From a virus, in the IMG/VR virus record IMGVR_UViG_3300048591_000494, positions 1 through 27,636 of that record: a stretch of DNA of 27,636 nt; one strand, given 5' to 3'. This document shows positions 1-5,284 of the stretch, piece by piece (position 1 is the first letter of the stretch; each line of letters opens with the position of its first letter). Position numbers and translations under genes: made by a program. Under the pieces are notes generated by a model. It was not told where the DNA came from. It saw only the letters and a list, made by a program, of their open reading frames with translations, and searched no databases.

Positions 1-2
1 GG

Positions 3-95
3 ACGCACCGCTTTCTGTGGTGCTGCCACGCGCTGGAGTGGGCCATTGCCACCTATGACGCGCAGAAAGCTGGCACGCCGGCTGTTGCTGCATAA
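3..95 (+). CDS. C-terminal end of a small hypothetical gene, cut by the left edge
   Basis: An open frame enters from the left edge and gives about 30 residues (ending DAQKAGTPAVAA) before a TAA stop at 93-95. I do not recognise the product. The stop codon lies inside the left core of the attC site (GCATAAC, 90-96). The next gene on the same strand (179-544) also ends with a TAA inside a GCCTAAC core. The ending is consistent with a small gene carried in an integron cassette, or with a phage gene whose end was captured by the site. Because the start is missing, coding status rests only on the open frame and on this stop-in-core coincidence. Confidence 0.35.
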   Translation, partial: THRFLWCCHALEWAIATYDAQKAGTPAVAA

Positions 96-163
96 CGCCC
101 GAGTTCAGGCGCCCGCGGAGGGCGCCAGCCCGTAGCGGGTCGCCCTGGAACGACGTGTTAGGC
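90..163 (-). other. attC: attC recombination site of an integron cassette
   Basis: The site is bounded by GCATAAC (90-96) and GTTAGGC (157-163), which pair in six of seven positions like the R'' and R' cores. Inside them GTTC (103-106) pairs with GAAC (148-151). AGG (107-109) pairs with CCT (144-146), leaving G147 unpaired. C110 and G111 pair with G142 and C141, leaving C143 unpaired. The centre holds two further hairpins, GGCGCCC/GGGCGCC (108-126) and CCCG/CGGG (129-139). In known attC sites the arm with the unpaired bases is the L'' side next to the end of the cassette gene. That reading puts the cassette orientation on the minus strand, as expected for an array divergent from the integrase at 557. 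The size (74 bases) is normal for attC. Folding was done by eye. Confidence 0.72.
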
Positions 164-178
164 ATCACTGGAGACGAG

Positions 179-544
179 ATGACGCAACGATGCAAATGCG
201 AACACTGGCAGGAATGCCCGACGTGCGCGCCACAAAGGTTTGATGCCGCTGGCAAGCGCAAGCCGCCAGAGCCGACGCCGCTACAAGCCTGCCGCACCGA
301 ACTGGAAGCGATGCGGGAGGTTCTTGCGCTGCACGAGGTCGGCAGCGCTTACGCGCACAGGCTGGCGGTGATGCTGGAATGTGCGCTGCTGGACCAGACC
401 GGAACATGGAACGATGCCCATGCGCTGCTGGACGAGTACCGCGCAGCGTGCCGTGCCGCAGCACCGATGCAGGAGCCGCCGACGTTCATGGGCGAGCCTG
501 TTGTGACGCCTAACTTCGATTCGGCAGCACCGCCCGTCGCCTAA
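179..544 (+). CDS. small hypothetical protein in the cassette between attC and intI
   Basis: This 121-residue protein starts at ATG 179, chosen because GGAGA (170-174) sits just upstream. A GTG at 155 in the same frame would begin inside attC. The N-terminus holds a Cys/His cluster (CKCEHW, CPTC), possibly a small zinc-binding knuckle. The middle is helical, and the tail contains PPTFMGEP. I do not recognise the family, although small proteins of this style are common in phage early regions. Codon use favours G or C at the third position like the neighbours, and the antisense frame is Arg/Pro/Ala-rich, so this strand is the likelier one. The TAA stop lies in a GCCTAAC core (539-545). If the attC orientation is right, the gene is antisense within its cassette and co-directional with the integrase. 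Confidence 0.6.
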   Translation: MTQRCKCEHWQECPTCAPQRFDAAGKRKPPEPTPLQACRTELEAMREVLALHEVGSAYAHRLAVMLECALLDQTGTWNDAHALLDEYRAACRAAAPMQEPPTFMGEPVVTPNFDSAAPPVA

Positions 545-560
545 CACCTACCCGCTGTGA
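505..560 (-). other. attI: candidate attI region of the integron
   Basis: Two copies of GCCTAAC lie at 508-514 and 539-545, immediately upstream of the integrase start. On the minus strand they read GTTAGGC, the canonical attI/cassette junction core. Position and orientation are those expected of the primary recombination site, with cassettes extending leftwards from intI. I cannot tell which copy is the functional core. The copy at 539-545 would put the whole small gene inside the cassette; the copy at 508-514 would cut its last codons. A convincing inverted L-box could not be identified, so this is a positional call supported only by the cores. Confidence 0.35.
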
Positions 561-1603
561 CGCAAGTCATTGACACAGCAGCAACGCGCGCCGATTCGCA
601 CGACGCGACTGCCGCGTTATGCGACGCCGCTCCGCGGAGCCCGGCCACCTTGCGCGAGGCGATCCGTGAAGCCTGCGCGGTGCGCCACTACAGCCCGCGC
701 ACCTTCGACGCCTACTGGCACTGGGCTCGGCAGTTCGTGCTGTGGTCTGGCCGCAGGCCGGTGCGCGAGCTGGGCAAGCCCGACGTCGAGCAGTTCCTCG
801 GCTGGCTGGCCAACGAGCGCCAGGCATCGGCCAGTACGCAGCGGCAGGCCCTGGCCGCGCTGCTGTTCCTGTTCCAGAAGGTGCTGCAGCAGGACGTCGG
901 GTGGGTCGAGCACGTCGTGCGCGCCAAGCAGCCCACGCGCCTTCCAACCGTGCTGACGGTCGACGAGACGCGGCGCCTGCTGAGCCACACCAGCGGCACG
1001 CCTGGCCTGTTTCTGCGCCTGCTGTACGGCACCGGGCTGCGGCTCTCTGAAGGACAGCATCTGCGGGTGAAGGACCTCGAGCTGCGCGAACGCCGGCTCA
1101 CGGTGCGCAGCGGCAAGGGCGACAAGGACCGCGTCGTCATGGTGCCGGAGACCCTGGTGCGGCCGCTCGCCGATCTGCTGGCCGAGCGGCGCCGCTGGCA
1201 CGACAAGGACATGAGCCTGGGTCGCGCCAGTGTCGACTTGCCTCACGCGCTGGCGCGAAAGTACCCGCGTGCCGGCAGCGAATGGGCGTGGCAGTGGGTC
1301 TTCGCCACGCCGGAGTACCACGTCAACCGGGAGACGGGTGAGGAGCGCCGGCATCACATCTTCGACTGGACCGTGCAGCGGCACATGAAGGCGGCACTGC
1401 GCGCAGCAGGGGTCTCCAAGCCCGCCACGCCGCACACGTTGCGGCACTGCTTCGCCACCCACCTGCTCCAGCGCGGCACCGACATCCGCACCATCCAGGA
1501 ACTGCTCGGTCACTCCGACGTCGAGACGACCATGATCTACACCCACGTGCTGGGCGCAGCGGCAGGCCGCGGAGTCCGCAGCCCGCTGGACACCCTGGCC
1601 TGA
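557..1603 (+). CDS. intI: integron integrase (IntI family tyrosine recombinase)
   Basis: This 348-residue site-specific tyrosine recombinase would excise and insert cassettes at attC and attI sites. The catalytic set is complete: R162 in YGTGLRLSE, a Lys in the GKGDKDR strand (186-192), H293 and R296 in HTLRHCFATHLL, H319 in LLGHSD and nucleophile Y328 in MIYTHV. The insertion that separates IntI proteins from other tyrosine recombinases is present at about 222-250 (LPHALARKYPRAGSEWAWQW). The SAM-like core-binding domain is at about 30-125. Length is normal and the frame is intact. The start is GTG at 557, because no in-frame ATG occurs before the catalytic domain; a TTG start near 650 is possible. 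The stop lies two bases before the next ATG, so intI, the HTH gene and int look like one transcription unit. Finding intI next to phage xis/int and attP, not in a chromosomal integron, is unusual. Confidence 0.93.
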   Translation: MTQVIDTAATRADSHDATAALCDAAPRSPATLREAIREACAVRHYSPRTFDAYWHWARQFVLWSGRRPVRELGKPDVEQFLGWLANERQASASTQRQALAALLFLFQKVLQQDVGWVEHVVRAKQPTRLPTVLTVDETRRLLSHTSGTPGLFLRLLYGTGLRLSEGQHLRVKDLELRERRLTVRSGKGDKDRVVMVPETLVRPLADLLAERRRWHDKDMSLGRASVDLPHALARKYPRAGSEWAWQWVFATPEYHVNRETGEERRHHIFDWTVQRHMKAALRAAGVSKPATPHTLRHCFATHLLQRGTDIRTIQELLGHSDVETTMIYTHVLGAAAGRGVRSPLDTLA

Positions 1604-1605
1604 CC

Positions 1606-2028
1606 ATGCCAGACCGCCCGCTCATCACCGCGAAGGAAGCCGGCGTGCTGCTCGGACTGAGCGCCAGGGCGGTCTACGACATCCCCTGCGAGCAGCTGCC
1701 GCGCTTCCGGCTGGGCGCCGGCGGCGGTGCTGTACGCTTCGACCCCGCCGACGTGCAGGCGTACAAGGCAGCATGCCGATCTACCGAGACAAGGCCACCG
1801 GAAGGTGGCGCTTCGACTTCGACCGCCGCATCAGGAGGCCGGACGGCGGTAGCGAGCGCGTTCGCCGGCGTCAGCTTCTCCCGGCCGGGTGGACACGCGC
1901 CCAGGCCGACGCCTTCGACCGCAAGGAAAGCGCGGCCCTGTACGCGCTCGCCACAGGCATCGCCCGCCCTCGGCACCTCATTGATCACGCTGTCGCTAGT
2001 TACGTCCGAGAGCGCTGCCAGCAGCTGA
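1606..2028 (+). CDS. excisionase-like HTH protein overlapping the integrase gene
   Basis: The first 60 or so residues form a MerR/AlpA-like DNA-binding domain. A helix-turn-helix occupies about 8-32 (TAKEAGVLLGLSARAVYD) and a wing about 33-58 (AVRFDPADVQAYKAACR). Proteins of this type act as excisionases or regulators for the adjacent tyrosine integrase. The ATG is two bases after the intI stop. The frame runs to 2028, which overlaps the first 256 bases of int in a different frame. The C-terminal 80 residues are Ser/Thr/Ala/Pro-rich and look like an out-of-frame reading of int, so the functional part is probably the first 55-65 residues. The family call is by motif only; a repressor role is an alternative. 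Confidence 0.7.
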   Translation: MPDRPLITAKEAGVLLGLSARAVYDIPCEQLPRFRLGAGGGAVRFDPADVQAYKAACRSTETRPPEGGASTSTAASGGRTAVASAFAGVSFSRPGGHAPRPTPSTARKARPCTRSPQASPALGTSLITLSLVTSESAASS

Positions 2029-2747
2029 AGGCCGGCGCGAACGCCGAGCGCGAGATCGAGGCCATGCGCGACTGGTGGCAGGGGCGCGCGCTCGAGGAAC
2101 TGCCGGCCGTCTGCGCCGAATACGCCCAGGACCAGCACGGCGCGCTGCAGCCGGCCACCGTCAAGAACCGCATCAGCTACTTGCGCGCGGCCTGCCGCTG
2201 GGCGTGGAAGCACCACGGCATGGGCGACCGCGACCCAGGCGAGCGCGTCACGGCGCCGGCGGTCAGCAATGCCCGCCAGGTAGTGGTCGACCGCGCTCAG
2301 ATGGTGGCGCTGGCTCGCGCCTGCCGGCACCGCGGCGTGCGCGCCCTGATCCGCATCCTGTGGTGGTCGGGTATGCGCGTGAGCGAGGCCACCAGCGCCG
2401 AGCGCGTCGCGGGCGCCTTCGTGCTGCGCGACAGCAAGAACGGCCAGCCGCGGATCGTGCCCATACACCCGATCATCAGCACCGCGTCCCGCGTGCCGAT
2501 GCCGCCGCGAAGCCAGATCGACTACTGGTGGCCGCTGGCGCGCGAGGCCTGCAGTATGCCGCACGTGCGGCTGCACGACCTGCGGCACTCCACGGCGACA
2601 GCGCTGGTCGAGGCCGGCGTAGATCTCGGCACGGTGGGGCGGCTGCTCGGGCACAAGAGTCGGGCCAGCACGCTGCGATACGCCCACCACTCCGTCCGGG
2701 TGCTCGCCGACGCGGTGGCGAAGATGGGGAAGCGGCGCTCGGCGTGA
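1773..2747 (+). CDS. int: phage tyrosine integrase
   Basis: This 324-residue tyrosine recombinase should integrate the phage at tRNA-Cys. The N-terminus (MPIYRDKATGRWRFDFDR) resembles an arm-type DNA-binding domain. A core-binding domain follows at about 65-160, then the catalytic domain with R202 (WWSGMRVSE), K222 (RDSKNGQP), H268 and R271 (LHDLRH), H294 (LLGHKS) and Y303 (LRYAHH). All key residues are present and the length is usual for phage integrases. The start at 1773 gives a complete N-terminal domain and lies inside the HTH gene. The stop overlaps the left arm-type repeat, and the tRNA-Cys fragment begins 65 bases later, the standard int-attP spacing. A hairpin terminator follows directly. 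Confidence 0.92.
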   Translation: MPIYRDKATGRWRFDFDRRIRRPDGGSERVRRRQLLPAGWTRAQADAFDRKESAALYALATGIARPRHLIDHAVASYVRERCQQLKAGANAEREIEAMRDWWQGRALEELPAVCAEYAQDQHGALQPATVKNRISYLRAACRWAWKHHGMGDRDPGERVTAPAVSNARQVVVDRAQMVALARACRHRGVRALIRILWWSGMRVSEATSAERVAGAFVLRDSKNGQPRIVPIHPIISTASRVPMPPRSQIDYWWPLAREACSMPHVRLHDLRHSTATALVEAGVDLGTVGRLLGHKSRASTLRYAHHSVRVLADAVAKMGKRRSA

Positions 2748-2768
2748 TGGCCGAGAAGTTCCCCACGG
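2748..2768 (+). repeat. left copy of a 21-base direct repeat flanking attP (candidate arm-type site)
   Basis: TGGCCGAGAAGTTCCCCACGG recurs at 2941-2961 in the same orientation with two mismatches (AG against TT at positions 10-11). The copies lie on either side of the tRNA-Cys fragment, about 64 bases from its left end and 86 bases from its right end. Phage integrases of the lambda type bind core sites and separate arm-type repeats on both sides, so these are good candidates for P and P' arm sites. This copy begins at the last base of the int stop codon. Confidence 0.55.
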
Positions 2769-2779
2769 GCCACAACGAG

Positions 2780-2806
2780 AAACGGCCCATCAGCGGGGCC
2801 GTTTTC
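2780..2806 (+). terminator. intrinsic terminator after int
   Basis: AAACGGCCC (2780-2788) and GGGCCGTTT (2796-2804) form a nine-base-pair stem with a seven-base loop followed by a T. On the plus strand it would end the intI-HTH-int transcript. Read on the minus strand, the same stem is followed by CTCGTTG with few Ts, so it may also stop late transcripts coming from the spanin genes, but more weakly. Confidence 0.7.
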
Positions 2807-2811
2807 ATAGG

Positions 2812-2855
2812 TGGAGGCGCGTTCCGGAGTCGAACCGGACTGGACGGATTTGCAA
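2812..2855 (-). other. attP: tRNA-Cys 3' fragment, phage attP core
   Basis: Read on the minus strand the segment runs from the anticodon loop (TTGCAAA, anticodon GCA) through TCCGT, the T arm (TCCGG TTCGACT CCGGA) and the acceptor strand ACGCGCC to an encoded CCA. This matches the 3' half of bacterial tRNA-Cys. The 5' half is missing: bases right of 2855 do not complete the anticodon stem, and no D arm follows. Phages that use a tRNA gene carry such a 3' piece in attP so that integration rebuilds the gene. In a simple integrated prophage the fragment end would have host DNA on its 3' (left) side; here int lies there. The arrangement therefore fits an attP in a circular phage genome, or a junction between tandem prophages. 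Confidence 0.82.
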
Positions 2856-2940
2856 CCGCTCAGCGCGTGCATCGCGCGCTACGCTTCCCAGGTGCGCGCT
2901 TCGCGCGGTCCGCGCTTGGCCGGCATGAAACGCGCCATCT

Positions 2941-2961
2941 TGGCCGAGATTTTCCCCACGG
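2941..2961 (+). repeat. right copy of the 21-base direct repeat flanking attP (candidate arm-type site)
   Basis: TGGCCGAGATTTTCCCCACGG matches 2748-2768 at 19 of 21 positions in the same orientation. It lies on the lysis-gene side of the tRNA-Cys fragment, just beyond the i-spanin stop codon. Having a copy on each side suggests that both phage arms are present, as expected for attP and not for a single attL or attR. Confidence 0.55.
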
Positions 2962-2964
2962 CCT

Positions 2965-3441
2965 TCATCTGCTCAGCGCATCGTAGGCCCGCTCGCAGGC
3001 CGCTCCGGCGATGCCGCGCTCGTCGGCGATGCGAGCCAAGATTCCCGCGCGCTCGTCAGCGCGGCGCTGCAGCTCGGCGAGCATTCCGGCGGCGTCGGCG
3101 GCTGTCTGGCCTCCGGCGGCAGCGGCGGGATCGTTGCCGGCGGCACGGGCGGCGAGCCGGGCGACGTGCTCGCGCAGGCTGCCAGCAGCAGCGTCGGCAG
3201 CAGCGGCATCAGCCCGCGCGCGGCGGGCCTGTTGGGCGGCGGCATTGGCGGCCTCCTGTTGCGCCGTCAGCCGGCGCGTGGTCTCGATCAGGGCCTGGTG
3301 CATGGCCGTCTCGCGCAGCGTGGCCACGTGCGCCTGCTGGCGGGCCTCTGCGCGGTCCCAGCGCCACGACTGCACCTGCCAGCCGGCGGTGAAGCCGACC
3401 GCCAGCGCAGCGACTGCGGCGGCGGCGTGGGTCCAGATCAC
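2965..3441 (-). CDS. Rz: i-spanin (Rz-like, DUF2514-type)
   Basis: This 158-residue protein starts with one N-terminal membrane segment (AAAAVAALAVGFTAGW, about 6-21). A long Ala/Arg/Glu-rich helical periplasmic domain predicted to form a coiled coil follows (EARQQAHVATLRETAM onward). This is the plan of inner-membrane spanin subunits that pair with an outer-membrane lipoprotein to fuse the membranes in the last step of lysis. The C-terminal part (LARIADERGIAGAACERAYD) resembles DUF2514 proteins. The GTG start overlaps the endolysin stop as GTGA. A proline-rich lipoprotein is nested in another frame, typical of Rz/Rz1 pairs. It is the last gene of the late operon. Confidence 0.85.
   Translation of the reverse strand: MIWTHAAAAVAALAVGFTAGWQVQSWRWDRAEARQQAHVATLRETAMHQALIETTRRLTAQQEAANAAAQQARRARADAAAADAAAGSLREHVARLAARAAGNDPAAAAGGQTAADAAGMLAELQRRADERAGILARIADERGIAGAACERAYDALSR
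2973..3245 (-). CDS. Rz1: o-spanin lipoprotein (Rz1-like), nested inside Rz
   Basis: This 90-residue frame lies entirely within the i-spanin gene. It has a short positively charged N-terminus (RPAAR), a hydrophobic stretch and a lipobox LLLAAC, so cleavage would leave Cys24 as the lipidated residue. The region after the lipobox is proline-rich (PPVPPATIPPLPPEARQPP), as in Rz1 proteins. An internal Met at residue 13 is an alternative start but would leave little charge before the hydrophobic core. The protein would sit in the outer membrane and contact the Rz coiled coil across the periplasm. Signal, composition and nesting together make this a good call. Confidence 0.72.
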   Translation of the reverse strand: MPPPNRPAARGLMPLLPTLLLAACASTSPGSPPVPPATIPPLPPEARQPPTPPECSPSCSAALTSARESWLASPTSAASPERPASGPTMR

Positions 3442-4061
3442 GCCAGCGCCGCCAGCCCGGCCAGGGCCGCCGTGTAGCGGCTGCGCCGGTCGTCTGCGCC
3501 CACCATGCCGGGGCCGTTGATCCGCCGCGTCAGCGCGTCGATCTGCGCGCTGTCGGCGAGCTCGTTGCCGCGGATGCTGGCCCAGTACCAGCCGGCCGTC
3601 ATGCAGGCGTGCAGCGGCTCGGCGACGAGCTCCGGCTGCGCCTTGTACTCCACGCCCAGAGCGTCGCCGGCGGCCATGTAGTTCGCGCGGCCGGTGAGCT
3701 GGAAGATGCCGCGGCCGCGGTAGCGCCAGCCGTCGCCGCTGCTCTCGTCTCCGTTGCCCAGGCGGTTCGCGTACACCCGGTTCGCCAGCGCACGCGGGTT
3801 GCGTGTCAGCCGCGCGGCCTCGGCGAGCGACGGCACGCGCGACGGCCACATGGCGCGGATGCGCTCCGGCGTGGTGTAGTACAGCGATTCCTCAAGCCGC
3901 GTGAAGCTGGCGCTCTCGTGCCCGGCCTGGGCGATGAACGCCGCTGCGCGGGCCGGCGTGCTGATGTCGAAGCGCTCGAAGGTGCGCGCCATCGGATCGG
4001 CGAACAGCCTCGCCTGCGTCGGCGCGAGCCCGCAGGCGATGAGCTCAGCGATGCCGATCAT
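3438..4061 (-). CDS. GH19 (chitinase-like) endolysin
   Basis: This 207-residue glycoside hydrolase family 19 protein is predicted to cleave the peptidoglycan glycan strand. The catalytic acid is E49 in AQAGHES and a second acidic residue is E58 in TRLEESLYYT. The GH19 core is at 111-128 (GWRYRGRGIFQLTGRANY), with TRRINGP at 178-184. The start ATG 4061 (MIGIAEL) is preceded by CAAGG; the same frame extends upstream to 4142, but that part is Arg-rich and overlaps the previous gene. No secretion signal is seen, so release would depend on a holin. It lies between two membrane proteins and the spanins, giving a full lysis cassette. Confidence 0.92.
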   Translation of the reverse strand: MIGIAELIACGLAPTQARLFADPMARTFERFDISTPARAAAFIAQAGHESASFTRLEESLYYTTPERIRAMWPSRVPSLAEAARLTRNPRALANRVYANRLGNGDESSGDGWRYRGRGIFQLTGRANYMAAGDALGVEYKAQPELVAEPLHACMTAGWYWASIRGNELADSAQIDALTRRINGPGMVGADDRRSRYTAALAGLAALA

Positions 4062-4377
4062 GGCCTTGCCCCGCTGCCGTAGCATGCGCGTGCGGCGCAT
4101 CGTCCAGCGCGCCGTGGTCACTGCGCGTGCCGTCCGGCGCACCGCTGCGCCAGCGCGGCGCGGCGAGCCAGAGCCAGCACAGCACGGCCAGCGCCAGCGA
4201 GAGCTTCGCCATCGGCGCCGGCAGCACCAGCGCGGCGGCCAGGCCCATCCCTAGAACGAAGTGCTGCTTGAACACGGTCGGCTCGGTCACGCCGTGCTGC
4301 ATGGCGTTGAGCCGGCACACGACCGACCACAGGGCGGCGACCAGCACTGCCGCCGTGACGACGTAGATCGCGCTCAT
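4045..4377 (-). CDS. small membrane protein, holin candidate
   Basis: This 110-residue protein has a hydrophobic helix at about 4-20 (IYVVTAAVLVAALWSVV) and a long hydrophobic region at about 40-75 (LGMGLAAALVLPAP, LALAVLCWLWLA) that could form one or two more. The tail is hydrophilic and rich in His and Asp. Size, topology and position directly before the endolysin suit a holin or antiholin, but no family-specific motif was recognised. The ATG overlaps the upstream stop as ATGA. Its 3' end overlaps the endolysin start by 17 bases, so part of the tail is constrained by the next gene. Confidence 0.68.
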   Translation of the reverse strand: MSAIYVVTAAVLVAALWSVVCRLNAMQHGVTEPTVFKQHFVLGMGLAAALVLPAPMAKLSLALAVLCWLWLAAPRWRSGAPDGTRSDHGALDDAPHAHATAAGQGHDRHR

Positions 4378-4805
4378 TCGGCGCCCTCCCGGTGCGGCTC
4401 TGCGCGGCGGCGGATCAGGCCCCAGGCCCAGCGGCCGACCGAGAGCCACGAATGCCCGATGGCCGGCAGCGCGAAAGCCAGCGGGAACAGAAGGCCGTAG
4501 GGGTCCGACAAGCCACCCCACGGCAGCAGGTTCGGCAGTGCGCCGGCCAGCCATCGCGCAAGCGGCACGGTGACGCCGATGACGGCGACGAAGCTGACCA
4601 GCGTGAAGGCTGCGATGTGCGCGCGCCGCGCTGGCGGCATGCGGTACACGCCGACCATCACGCCGCCGATCCAGCCGAGGGTGATCACGCTGTACGCGCC
4701 GGCCGCGTGCGCCCACTCCGGGCCGAGCAGCACGCCGAGCGCGGCCACGGCCACGGCCACGGGGCTGATGTCTGGTGCGTCTGCCTGCATCGTGCGCGTC
4801 CTCAT
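4374..4805 (-). CDS. multi-pass membrane protein, second holin candidate
   Basis: This 143-residue protein has about four hydrophobic segments, near 14-30, 38-54 (YSVITLGWIGGVMVGVY), 62-88 (FTLVSFVAVIGVTVPLARWL) and 103-120. The C-terminus is charged (RRRAEPHREGAE). It could be the holin, with the next protein acting as antiholin, or the reverse. The ATG overlaps the upstream stop as ATGA, tying it to the late operon. No homologous family was recognised by eye, so the holin role rests on topology and neighbours. Confidence 0.65.
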   Translation of the reverse strand: MRTRTMQADAPDISPVAVAVAALGVLLGPEWAHAAGAYSVITLGWIGGVMVGVYRMPPARRAHIAAFTLVSFVAVIGVTVPLARWLAGALPNLLPWGGLSDPYGLLFPLAFALPAIGHSWLSVGRWAWGLIRRRAEPHREGAE

Positions 4806-5263
4806 GAAAGCTCGAACTCCGCGTCGCCGGGAGCGATGGCGATCGCGTCACCCTCCGCCCAGTTCCGCGTCACCGGCGTACCGCCTGCGGTGATGTAGAT
4901 CCACTCCCAGAGGTTCCCGCCGGAAGAGGCATCGAACAGCCCGACCGCAACTGCGCCGCTGACCGCCGCGCTGGCGCTGGCCACGAAGACGATCTCGTCG
5001 TTGTTGCTGACGATGCCAGGCGTATCGGTGCCGGTGCTGGCGCCCGTCGAGCCGGCCGACTGCGTGCCGCTCCACAGGGTCGTGTTGCGCGCTCGCCCCT
5101 GCCTGGTGACGCCGCCGGTCGTAATCTCCACGCCGTTCGGATCTCCGAGCGTTGGCACGGCGCTGAGAAGTCCGTAGTACCACGTCCCGGGCAGCGTCGG
5201 CGCCGAGGCGCCGCGGTGGAACCAGTCGTGGATCGAGTTGATGGCGGCGACTGCGAGCGGCAT
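4802..5263 (-). CDS. small virion or tail-associated protein, resembles the protein at 20948-21421
   Basis: This 153-residue Gly/Ala/Ser/Thr-rich protein looks like an all-beta structural protein (IVSNNDEIVFVASASA, GAVAVGLFDASSGGNLWEW). AAGGAG lies upstream of the ATG. It follows the gpJ-like gene, where lambdoid phages carry tail fibre or accessory tip genes. Its plan (N-terminal helix, TTGG motif, an EIVFVAS- or DVVWTAS-like strand, then a Gly/Asp-rich C-terminal strand pair) matches the protein at 20948-21421, suggesting two copies of one fold. No enzymatic motif is seen. A tail tip accessory or head decoration role is inference. Confidence 0.75.
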   Translation of the reverse strand: MPLAVAAINSIHDWFHRGASAPTLPGTWYYGLLSAVPTLGDPNGVEITTGGVTRQGRARNTTLWSGTQSAGSTGASTGTDTPGIVSNNDEIVFVASASAAVSGAVAVGLFDASSGGNLWEWIYITAGGTPVTRNWAEGDAIAIAPGDAEFELS

Positions 5264-5284
5264 GCGGTTCTCCTTGCGGGGTTC

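Noticed and set aside
165-464. Minus-strand 99-residue frame ending beside attC, which would be the sense cassette gene
   Set aside because: Its composition is Arg/Pro/Ala/Ser-rich like an antisense shadow, and it has no visible RBS; the plus-strand gene has an RBS and normal composition.
570-598. TTGACA (570-575) as the -35 box of an intI promoter
   Set aside because: No convincing -10 box follows, and it lies downstream of the only plausible GTG start, so it would not drive the full-length gene.
539-622. A second attC bounded by GCCTAAC (539-545) and GTTATGC (616-622)
   Set aside because: The cores are correctly oriented, but the internal arms do not pair convincingly and the segment would include the first 22 codons of intI.
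2812-2885. A complete tRNA-Cys gene
   Set aside because: Only the anticodon loop, T arm and 3' acceptor strand are present. No D arm or 5' acceptor strand follows, so it is an att fragment.
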